From NCBI GenBank assembly GCA_964431205.1, contig CAYSIX010000089.1:1-15050 (forward strand): a stretch of 15,050 nucleotides of DNA, written 5' to 3'. Under the pieces are notes generated by a model. It searched no databases. It was not told where the DNA came from and saw nothing but the letters and a program-made list of their open reading frames with translations. Source of the DNA: CAYSIX01 sp964431205. GTDB taxonomy: Bacteria > Planctomycetota > Phycisphaerae > Phycisphaerales > Phycisphaeraceae. Made by a program: the position numbers and the translations under genes. Position 1 is the first letter of the stretch. Each line of letters starts with the position of its first letter. Positions 1 through 5,919 of the stretch are shown here, one piece after another.

Positions 1-89
1 ACCACCGCGTGCTGGACGGCGCCGTCGCCGCCGAGTACCTGCAGACGTTCAAGCAACTGCTGGAGAACCCCGCCGCGCTGCTGGTCTGA
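1..89 (+). CDS. Dihydrolipoamide acyltransferase (E2) C-terminus, 5' part outside the window
   Basis: These are the last 28 codons and TGA stop of a 2-oxoacid dehydrogenase E2 subunit, which transfers acyl groups from lipoyl-lysine to CoA in the cytoplasmic pyruvate (or related) dehydrogenase complex. The window opens inside the catalytic motif DHRxxDG: the visible protein starts HRVLDGAVAAEY and ends ENPAALLV, as in pyruvate dehydrogenase E2 (pdhC-like), though the substrate class cannot be fixed from so little. Codons are the GC-rich ones usual in the neighbours (mostly CTG, GCC, GTC). This copy is presumably joined to the full gene upstream and is the functional one, but that lies outside the window. 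The same 28 residues recur at 1984-2070. Confidence 0.85.
   Translation, partial: HRVLDGAVAAEYLQTFKQLLENPAALLV
1..89 (+). repeat. Left copy of direct repeat (E2 gene 3' end)
   Basis: Positions 1-55 are identical to 1982-2036. Positions 56-89 match 2037-2070 except at 56, 57, 62, 71, 74, 80 and 83. All seven differences are synonymous, so the encoded 28 residues are identical. The repeat may extend left of the window. After the stop codons the two copies share nothing obvious. Confidence 0.95.
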
Positions 90-219
90 ATAACCGCGGC
101 GCAGCGGGATGCATCCACCATGAACCATCTTCAAACTGCAGGAATCTCCCCAATGGCAGTCGTGCCGATCGTCCACGTCGATACCCATTTCGTCGATAGC
201 CGACAGACTGCGCTGAGCC

Positions 220-225
220 TACAAT
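220..225 (+). promoter_or_regulatory. Candidate -10 element for the XRE-ImmA/PIN pair
   Basis: TACAAT lies about 65 nt upstream of the ATG at 290, inside the AT-richer leader. No good -35 box is visible at the usual distance. An 8-nt direct repeat, CGTCGATA, lies at 176-183 and 191-198 (15-nt period) just upstream and could be a binding site for the XRE domain of the first gene. Both calls rest on pattern only. Confidence 0.25.
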
Positions 226-289
226 AAGCCTCGCAGGCCCATCATTCTGGGTCTTTCGAAAGATCATCATAGTACGGTAGCCGGCCTCA

Positions 290-1438
290 ATGGAGAGAAT
301 CCAGAACGTCAACCCGGAGCGGATCCGATGGTGCTGCAACGACTACGGCATCACACCCGAGGACCTCGCCGAGCGCCTGAAAATCCCCCAATCACGCTTG
401 AATGCCCTGTTGGAGGGGGCAGACGGCATCACGTACTCTCAACTCCGTAGGGTTGCCGACTTTTTTGGCCGAGGAGTGTTGTTCTTTCTCGAGTCGGGCA
501 CGGTCGACGAGACTCAACTGCGGACAGCAAACTTCCGTACCCTCGCGAACCAGAAATCAGACCTCTCTCCCAAGATGAAGGCTCTGATCGAGCGCGTCGA
601 GTCGCACCGCGAACTGTACTTGAGTCTGTGCAGCGACCTGGATGAGGAGGAGTTTCCTCGCTTCCGTCCACCAAACGTGCCAGAACGAAATCCGCAGCGC
701 GCGGCCGCGATCACCCGTGCATGGCTTGGCCTCGCGGACGAGAACACTTTTCGCAGCTATCGGGAGGCTGTCGAATCCAAGGGCGTTTTGGTGTTTAGCA
801 GCTTGGGTTACCGTGGCGCGTGGCGCATTCCATCGGATAGCCCCATCGTTGGCTTCTCACTCTTCGATCCAGCGTGTCCTGTCATCATGGTGAAGAAGGA
901 ATCGTTTGAGACACGACAATCATTCACACTAATGCACGAACTCGGCCACCTCTTGCTGGATCGAGACAGCTTCATTGATGAAGAAGAAGACCTTCAGTCA
1001 CATAATGGTCGCGAGCAGTCAGCAAACGCTTTTGCTGGTCATTTGCTTGTGCCTGATGCGTTCCTCGCGCAGATCAGCGATGTCGATCGACCGAAGAAAG
1101 TGTCGCACTTTGACGACTGGCTTGACTCGCATCGACGGGAATGGGGTGTCAGCACAGAAGTGATCCTTCGTAGGCTGCTGGACGCGGGGCGTCTCAACGC
1201 GTCAACCTATCGAGCCTATCGACGGTGGCGGCATGCTCAGCCTATTCCCATCAGAGAGCGTGGAAGCCGTAAGTATCGCGCACGAGAGCCATTGCATATC
1301 TTTGGCAGCCGTTACGTCAAGAGCGTGTTTGACGCACTGCACGCGCGAGAGATCACCCTGAATAAAGCCAGCCGATACCTGGACAATCTAAAGATTAAGG
1401 ACGTACACCGCTTGGAGGAGTATATTGCGGGTCATTGA
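290..1438 (+). CDS. XRE-family HTH protein with ImmA/IrrE metallopeptidase domain
   Basis: This is a cytoplasmic protein of 382 residues. An XRE-type helix-turn-helix spans about residues 9-50 (PEDLAERLKIPQSRLNALLEG). A linker of about 100 residues leads to an ImmA/IrrE (COG2856) zinc peptidase domain at about 160-275. The zinc site is visible: HELGH at 216-220, then the third-ligand helix REQSANAFA with Glu242. A basic C-terminal extension of about 90 residues follows. In this family the peptidase typically cleaves a regulator or partner, and the HTH probably autoregulates. The next gene starts inside this one (14 nt overlap), which implies coupled translation. The ATG at 290 lacks a clear Shine-Dalgarno site, but upstream sequence offers no better start and the HTH begins close to it. 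Lower GC than the neighbours suggests transfer. Antitoxin or regulator of the PIN-like partner is the likely role. Confidence 0.88.
   Translation: MERIQNVNPERIRWCCNDYGITPEDLAERLKIPQSRLNALLEGADGITYSQLRRVADFFGRGVLFFLESGTVDETQLRTANFRTLANQKSDLSPKMKALIERVESHRELYLSLCSDLDEEEFPRFRPPNVPERNPQRAAAITRAWLGLADENTFRSYREAVESKGVLVFSSLGYRGAWRIPSDSPIVGFSLFDPACPVIMVKKESFETRQSFTLMHELGHLLLDRDSFIDEEEDLQSHNGREQSANAFAGHLLVPDAFLAQISDVDRPKKVSHFDDWLDSHRREWGVSTEVILRRLLDAGRLNASTYRAYRRWRHAQPIPIRERGSRKYRAREPLHIFGSRYVKSVFDALHAREITLNKASRYLDNLKIKDVHRLEEYIAGH
1414..1427 (+). promoter_or_regulatory. Strong Shine-Dalgarno and TTG start of the PIN-like gene
   Basis: GGAGGAG at 1414-1420 is followed by four nucleotides and the TTG at 1425, inside the end of the ImmA gene. 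This is the strongest ribosome-binding site in the cassette. It fixes the non-ATG start, since the PIN motif begins immediately afterwards (residues 3-7 VIDAS). Confidence 0.8.
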
Positions 1439-1910
1439 CGCGTCTTCCATCATTTATGCTTGGGACAATTACCCACCCGAGCAATTCCCGCCGCTCTGGC
1501 GTTGGCTCGGTGGGGAGGTTCGCGATGGTCGGATCGTCATGTCCAAGGTTGCTTTCGACCAGGTTGCGAAGAATGCAGGAGATTGTGCCGACTGGCTTCG
1601 ACTTCATGGAGTCAGACGCCTGCCCGTCACCAATGCGATTATGCAGGAGGCCATGCGAATCAAGCAGCTACTCGGTATCGAGGAGGATAAGTACCATAAG
1701 AGAGGTGTAGATGAGGAGGACGTCTTAATTATTGCGACCGCAAGTGTCGAGCATGTCGAGCTTGTGACGAACGAGGAAGTTCAGAACAATCTCCCGAATA
1801 ATCCTGCAAGGATGAAGATCCCCGCGGTGTGCGGACTTGATGAGGTTGGCGTTTCATGCATCAATTTCATCACGCTCGTCAAGGAGTCTCGCGAAGTCTT
1901 TGGCCAATAA
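1425..1910 (+). CDS. DUF4411 PIN-like protein, probable toxin or nuclease
   Basis: This 161-residue protein matches the DUF4411 family layout throughout. The N-terminal strand VIDAS carries the first PIN acidic residue, Asp5. It is followed by YPPEQFPPLWRWL (16-28), a central acidic stretch GVDEEDVLIIATA (95-107) with candidate Asp99, the strand VELVTNEE (111-118), and the family-typical end KIPAVC...CINFITLV (131-152). PIN domains are metal-dependent ribonucleases, and DUF4411 genes are often paired with XRE/COG2856 genes and predicted to be toxins. The arrangement here is antitoxin or regulator first, toxin second, with overlapping genes. The central motif lacks the common ADP form, so activity is not assured. 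The 3' end overlaps, antisense, the 3' end of the DUF3179 gene by 57 nt. Confidence 0.85.
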   Translation: MRVIDASSIIYAWDNYPPEQFPPLWRWLGGEVRDGRIVMSKVAFDQVAKNAGDCADWLRLHGVRRLPVTNAIMQEAMRIKQLLGIEEDKYHKRGVDEEDVLIIATASVEHVELVTNEEVQNNLPNNPARMKIPAVCGLDEVGVSCINFITLVKESREVFGQ

Positions 1911-3206
1911 TCTCTTGAATATCAGCAACTGCGACGGCGAGCTGACCGTCGGCCACGTCATGAGCGCGGTGCTGAGTGCCGACCACCGCGTGCTGGACGG
2001 CGCCGTCGCCGCCGAGTACCTGCAGACGTTCAAGCAGTTGCTCGAGAACCCGGCTGCGCTACTCGTCTGAGCGGTCGCGGGGGTCAGGGCAGCTCGGCCC
2101 TGGGCTCGGGGGGTCTGGCCGTCGGGCTCGTACACCGCGGTCTGCGGGTGCATCGCGTGCCAGGCGAACCAGAAGGTGTGCACGACCGCGGCGTCGTCGG
2201 GCGCTTCGATGACCTCGACGCTTTCGTTGAAGCGGTCGGCGCGGAGCGTGATCGTCTTCCCGTCGATCGTGTCGGTGACGACGCCGCCTTCGGCCCGGGC
2301 GACCGCTTCGACCGGATACGCCTTTGCGTGTTCGCCCAAGCGGACGCCGACCACCGGCTCCTTGTTGGGCATGCGCTCGTCCCGCGGTTCGGCGGGGAAC
2401 ATGAGCCGATCAGTGCGGAAGTAGTCGGCGTAGACGTTGTGGCCGTAGGGCCGGGTGTGGCCGGTCTCGCGGCTGATCACGGTTGAATCCGGATGTTCGG
2501 CCAGCCAGGCGCCCAGCGAGGTCAGCGACCAGCCGCCGAGGTGCCGCAGCGTGCGGCCGGCGTTCGGCCCGCTGACCGCCCCGAGCTTGACCTGCGACCA
2601 CAGCGCCTGATCCTGACGGTCGTACAGCAGCACGTTCGAGTTGTACAGCAGGCCCGAGATCCCGAACTCGTACGTCTTGCCGTCCAGCCGACGGCCCACG
2701 ACGCTGACCGAGTCGCACAGCGGGCAGTAGATCACGGCGATGGGCACGCCGCCGAGCTTGTCGTTGACGCACTCGTGAAACGTGAGGATGTCGATGGGGT
2801 AGGCGCGGGATTCACCGTTGATCGTCACCCCCACCACGCGATCGCCGGCACGCAGGTGCTCGGCCTCGTCGGGCCGGATGACCACGGGGTCGGTGATCGA
2901 GGGGATGCCGTCCTTGCCCGGCCCGCCGGAGAAGATCTGGTCCTTGGGGATGGTGAGGCTCGAGGTGTCGAAGGAGGCGAGCAGCGACTCGCTCGCGGTC
3001 GGCCGGGCGGCGGCGTCGGGGGCCATGCCCTCTGCCGGGTGCGCGAACGCCTCCCGGTCCTGAGCCAGCCGCGACCACTCCTCCCACCGCACGTAAAGCA
3101 GCGCCGCGGCCACAGCCAGCACCATCGCCACCGCGGCGGCGATCCGACCGACCGTCCAGTACCGGGGCGAATCCTGAGCGTCGGCGACTGGTCGGGCTTG
3201 TGACAT
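1854..3206 (-). CDS. Membrane-anchored DUF3179 domain protein with antisense-overlapping C-terminal tail
   Basis: The protein has 450 residues with one N-terminal membrane segment (about 21-39), so most of it is probably exported. The DUF3179 domain spans about 100-360. Its hallmarks are visible: AYPIDILTFHE (135-145), the CPLC motif (161-164), FGISGLLYNSNVLLYDRQ (181-198) and LWSQ (202-205), ending with WFAWHAMHPQTAVYEPDG. The family is conserved but its function is not established. The ATG at 3206 has a GGAGGT ribosome site at 3212-3217, five nt away, which fixes the start. Residues from about 362 onward have no family counterpart. They are encoded antisense first to intergenic DNA, then to the E2 remnant (about 379-424) and finally to the end of the PIN-like gene. 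The present stop at 1854 therefore lies inside the inserted cassette. Confidence 0.85.
   Translation of the reverse strand: MSQARPVADAQDSPRYWTVGRIAAAVAMVLAVAAALLYVRWEEWSRLAQDREAFAHPAEGMAPDAAARPTASESLLASFDTSSLTIPKDQIFSGGPGKDGIPSITDPVVIRPDEAEHLRAGDRVVGVTINGESRAYPIDILTFHECVNDKLGGVPIAVIYCPLCDSVSVVGRRLDGKTYEFGISGLLYNSNVLLYDRQDQALWSQVKLGAVSGPNAGRTLRHLGGWSLTSLGAWLAEHPDSTVISRETGHTRPYGHNVYADYFRTDRLMFPAEPRDERMPNKEPVVGVRLGEHAKAYPVEAVARAEGGVVTDTIDGKTITLRADRFNESVEVIEAPDDAAVVHTFWFAWHAMHPQTAVYEPDGQTPRAQGRAALTPATAQTSSAAGFSSNCLNVCRYSAATAPSSTRWSALSTALMTWPTVSSPSQLLIFKRLLAKDFARLLDERDEIDA
1933..2070 (+). pseudogene. Truncated E2 3' end, second copy
   Basis: Forty-five codons and a TGA read DGELTVGHVMSAVLSADHRVLDGAV...ENPAALLV, the end of the E2 catalytic domain including the intact DHRVLDG active-site motif. 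Upstream in frame the sequence (NISNC) no longer resembles E2, there is no Shine-Dalgarno site, and the catalytic domain lacks most of its length, so this is a remnant rather than a gene. The frame is fully open and no residue is changed in the 28 that can be compared with the left copy. The tail uses codons less typical of the neighbours (TTG, CTC, CTA, GCT). It lies wholly within the antisense 3' end of the DUF3179 gene. Confidence 0.85.
1982..2070 (+). repeat. Right copy of direct repeat (E2 gene 3' end)
   Basis: This is the partner of 1-89 at a constant offset of 1981 bp with no gaps. Identity is 55/55 nt over 1982-2036 and 27/34 over 2037-2070. The identity drops sharply within the Gln codon at 2035-2037. 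Confidence 0.95.
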
Positions 3207-3368
3207 CGGGTACCTCCGCGAATGGAATCAAAGCGACATCCCCGGCACGTCGCGCAGAACCGTTGCCCGTCCGACGTTATTCCCGAGACTTCGTCGCCGG
3301 CGCCGCGGGCGCGGCCGAGGGGCGACTCAAGCGCCGCGGCGCACCCGTGCCGTGAGCATCCGCGCGGC

Positions 3369-4283
3369 TCAGACGGTGATCGCCGCCAGCGGCACAATCG
3401 CCTCGATCAAGGCGTCTAGGTCGTACGAGCGGGACAGGTCGATAGGCAGCGCCACGCCGTGCTCATGGTCAGAGTTGAGGATGAGGATGCGGTCGGCCTC
3501 GGTCTCGTAGCCCATGTCCGCGGGCTGATGACCGAGGACAAAGACGCGAGCGTCCCAGGCTTTGCCGAGCTCGTCGGCGACCTTCTGGTTGTGATGTCGG
3601 CCCCAGACCAGGGCGTACACCGAGCCGTCGGGGTCGAGGTCCTCGTCGGTGGGAATGCGACCGAGGATCTCGGTGTCGAACGATTCGAGACGGCGTGGCG
3701 CCGGCAGGCTGTGGGCGACAAAGACACCGTTGGCGCAGCGTGCGGCCAGGGGGTAGCTGCGGATGAAGCGGTTCATGGCGGCGCGGACGTCGTGGGCCGC
3801 GTTGCCGTAGAGGAACTCGAGGCCCTCCTCGAACGCGCCGACCACGCTGAGCCCGTCCTTGAGGATGCGGTCGCCGGTGAGCTGCGCGAGGTCGTGGTTG
3901 GACTGGATGACGGCGACCTGATCGGGGTACTGGACCTTGAGAGCGGCAACCTGAGCGAGCAGGCGGACCGAGAGGTCACGTCCATTGACGTAGTTCGGGC
4001 CGTGGACGATCTCGTGGAGGACCAGGAAGCGGTCGGGTGCGGCGTCGAGCTCGGCGAGCTTGAGGATCTTGCGGAAGTGGTGGGCGTTGTCGTGCAGGTC
4101 GCCGGTCAGCAGGAGCCGACCGCTGTCCGGCAGGTGAACGAGCGAGCCCCGGCGGTTGAGGGTGTTGAGGTTGGCATCGGCGGCGTGATGGAACGCGTCG
4201 ATGACCTGGTCGGCGTCCATGACGTCCAGCTCGTCCCAGCGTGGAGGCGAGGCGGCATCGGGGCGTGGCTCGTCCATGGCCAC
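3369..4283 (-). CDS. Calcineurin-like metallophosphoesterase
   Basis: This is a soluble protein of 304 residues, or 302 if the in-frame ATG at 4277 is used instead of the GTG at 4283; no clear ribosome site separates them. Metal-binding motifs of the metallophosphoesterase fold appear in order: GDLHDN (61-66), SNHD (128-131), VAHS with His191, and GHQP (251-254). The fold hydrolyses phosphomonoesters or diesters with a two-metal centre. The position where PPP-type phosphatases carry GDxVDRG reads LHEIVHG (89-95), so the usual second metal-ligand Asp is replaced. Substrate unknown. The gene is followed by a 162 bp gap before the DUF3179 gene and is probably transcribed alone or with it. Confidence 0.8.
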   Translation of the reverse strand: MAMDEPRPDAASPPRWDELDVMDADQVIDAFHHAADANLNTLNRRGSLVHLPDSGRLLLTGDLHDNAHHFRKILKLAELDAAPDRFLVLHEIVHGPNYVNGRDLSVRLLAQVAALKVQYPDQVAVIQSNHDLAQLTGDRILKDGLSVVGAFEEGLEFLYGNAAHDVRAAMNRFIRSYPLAARCANGVFVAHSLPAPRRLESFDTEILGRIPTDEDLDPDGSVYALVWGRHHNQKVADELGKAWDARVFVLGHQPADMGYETEADRILILNSDHEHGVALPIDLSRSYDLDALIEAIVPLAAITV

Positions 4284-4450
4284 AGTATCGGCGATCGGGC
4301 GGTGCCCGTGCCAACCGAAGCCTTCGCCGCACCGATCGAACGCGACCTGAGCCGGGCCCGAGCGAGGCGAGAGCGGCCCTCGGGGCGACGCGGCGACCGT
4401 CCCCAGAGCACCCCTCGTCGGGCATCGCCTCGCGGCTCACGCCGTGGGCA

Positions 4451-4497
4451 GAGCGCAGTGGAGCCGCGGATCTGATCCGCGACTCCACTGAGCGCTC
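4451..4497 (-). terminator. Long hairpin downstream of the PEP-CTERM gene
   Basis: The arms at 4456-4472 and 4474-4490 pair over 16 of 17 positions. The flanks GAGCG and CGCTC extend the stem past a small bulge. It lies 32 nt beyond the stop of the minus-strand spondin/PEP-CTERM gene. No U-tract follows, so it could act as a factor-dependent terminator or an RNA 3'-end stabiliser. Confidence 0.55.
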
Positions 4498-4529
4498 GCC
4501 CGGATGAAATCGATACTGGCATCCACGCC

Positions 4530-5402
4530 TCAGGGCGCCGCACGGCGCGTCCGTCTCCGGACCAGGAGCAGCACACCGCTCGCGAGCCCGAACACTGTCG
4601 CCCCGGCTGGCTCGGGCGTGATCGTGATGCGCGCCAAGACCTGATCCTGGACGGTGAAGTCGGCGGCGACCGGATCGAAGAACACGCCCAGACCGTTGGT
4701 TCCTCCCAGGATAATCGATTCGCCGTCCGGTCCCGCGACCGAGCCGATGAAGCCCGGGTGCGGCTCGACCACGCCGTTCTCGTCCAACCCCGTGTCCGGC
4801 GCGGCCTGGTTGATGAACGCGGCGTCCAGCTCGTTGTTCACCTCCGTGCCGGCGTCCAGGATCTGTCCGCCCAGGATCGTGATGATGGTCTTGCCGGCAA
4901 AGCTGCCGTCCTCCTCAAAGACCTTGTGGGCGAACGGATCGCCGTTCGCGATGAAGGCATCGTTCGAGGGCACCACCATCGAGGCGAAGCTGAAGTAACG
5001 GTTCGTTATCGGGTCGATGTCGAACGTGCGCGAGACGGATTCACCGGGATCGAACACAGGCGGGGAATCGATCCCGGTCGGAGCCGTGATCGTGTCGTCC
5101 TGGCCCGCGCCGCTGGTGGCGGTGGCGAATGCAGCGCTGATCGGACCGGTTTCGCCGTCCTCGGTCAGACGTTCCAGCGCCGCCGTGGCCGGCGCGCCCC
5201 TGTCGTACAGGTCAAAGCTACCGTCGTGGAAACCGACCCACACGGGCGTGAAAAACAGCCCGTTCTGGGGCGCCAGGTTCTCAATCTTGACCTGCACCTC
5301 CGCTGCCTGTGCGCCCAACGCGCCGCACAGCACAGCCGCGCCAGCGAGCGTGGCGACGCTTGCAGGAGCCGTGCCCCCTCGTTGCGAAGACTGCTGATTC
5401 AT
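4530..5402 (-). CDS. Spondin-domain protein with PEP-CTERM sorting signal
   Basis: The protein has 290 residues from the ATG at 5402, chosen because AAGGAG lies about nine nt upstream and a signal peptide starts there; the frame is open further upstream but gives no plausible leader. The signal peptide spans about 1-34, ending GALGAQAA. The spondin_N-like domain begins at VQVKIENLAPQNG and continues with FTPVWVGFHDGSFDLYDRG and ERLTEDGETGPIS. The C-terminus is a classic PEP-CTERM tail: PEP at about 263-265, a hydrophobic helix, then RRRTRR. Such proteins are exported, recognised by an exosortase and probably anchored or released into extracellular matrix. No exosortase is in this window. The divalent-metal and matrix roles of spondin domains in bacteria are unproven. 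Confidence 0.88.
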   Translation of the reverse strand: MNQQSSQRGGTAPASVATLAGAAVLCGALGAQAAEVQVKIENLAPQNGLFFTPVWVGFHDGSFDLYDRGAPATAALERLTEDGETGPISAAFATATSGAGQDDTITAPTGIDSPPVFDPGESVSRTFDIDPITNRYFSFASMVVPSNDAFIANGDPFAHKVFEEDGSFAGKTIITILGGQILDAGTEVNNELDAAFINQAAPDTGLDENGVVEPHPGFIGSVAGPDGESIILGGTNGLGVFFDPVAADFTVQDQVLARITITPEPAGATVFGLASGVLLLVRRRTRRAAP

Positions 5403-5553
5403 CCGAACACTCTCCTTTCCGCATAGCACTTCACGAGACAGCCGCCGCCGGACACCTCGGCCCGGACGCACGGACTCCGACACCTCGTCGGAGCACAGGT
5501 GTGTCGAGCTTGACGGCCCGCCGTTACAGCGGTCGGGGAGATTGCGCAAAGAG

Positions 5554-5895
5554 TCAGGCGTGGTCTTGCGCGCCCAGCGAGCGGAGGCTCGCCTCGATGC
5601 GCCGGCGTGCCTCGGGCGACAACGTGTCTGACGCCCGCTGAGTCCGGCGGTCGGCGTCCGGCTCACCCTCTGCCGCGCGCCGACGCGCCGCCTCCCGCAG
5701 GAACGCGACCTGCCGCTTGAATCGCCGGCACGACCAGCAGCCCAACGCGTGCAGCCGGACCGCCCAGCGCTCCGCCCGTGTCAGCCGACGGTCCATCGAA
5801 TCCGCAACCAGCCGTGTGGACTGCTCACAACGCAGCGTCAGCACCAGCTTCACCGCTGAGAGAAACGACGAAATGGTTGACCTTGCATCCGACAT
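5554..5895 (-). CDS. Small zinc-finger anti-sigma factor
   Basis: This 113-residue protein has the zinc anti-sigma pattern: Cys23, then His49-x3-Cys53-x2-Cys56 (RLHALGCWSCRRFKRQ). Proteins of this type bind their cognate ECF sigma factor and hold it inactive; the metal site can act as a redox switch. No membrane segment is apparent, so it is probably cytoplasmic. It starts 24 nt after the stop of the sigma gene on the same strand, the usual operon order. A charged C-terminal tail rich in Arg and Glu follows the zinc motif. The ATG at 5895 lacks a clear ribosome site, but it precedes the conserved Cys by a normal distance. The signal it senses is unknown. Confidence 0.75.
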   Translation of the reverse strand: MSDARSTISSFLSAVKLVLTLRCEQSTRLVADSMDRRLTRAERWAVRLHALGCWSCRRFKRQVAFLREAARRRAAEGEPDADRRTQRASDTLSPEARRRIEASLRSLGAQDHA

Positions 5896-5919
5896 GAAGG
5901 CGTTCTGAATTCCTCTGGC

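Larger units (their letters stand above)
90..1932. mobile_element. Putative inserted two-gene cassette between duplicated E2 3' ends
   Basis: The AT-richer segment between the two E2 tails holds a 200 bp leader, an XRE-ImmA/IrrE gene and a DUF4411 PIN-like gene, and nothing else. Its composition (about 45-48% GC in two counted 60-nt lines) contrasts with about 73% just to the right. No recombinase gene or terminal inverted repeat was seen, so it is either non-autonomous, a remnant, or was brought in by homologous recombination in the E2 gene. The left edge is placed at the E2 stop. The right edge is placed where E2 homology starts, just before the DGELTVG motif. The edges are inferred, not mapped. 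Confidence 0.55.

Noticed and set aside
1837..2070. An open frame joining the end of the PIN-like gene region to the E2 tail, as if it were a small fusion gene
   Set aside because: Its upstream part is the PIN-like gene read in another frame, and there is no ribosome site. Only the E2 part is meaningful, as a remnant.
3459..4475. A 338-codon open frame on the plus strand opposite the metallophosphoesterase
   Set aside because: It is an antisense shadow of a gene with clear catalytic motifs, typical of high-GC DNA. The peptide is low-complexity and matches nothing.
5478..5506. Weak inverted repeat (CGACACCT and AGGTGTGTCG) upstream of the PEP-CTERM gene
   Set aside because: The pairing needs a two-nt bulge and a long loop. 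It was not strong enough to call an operator or terminator.
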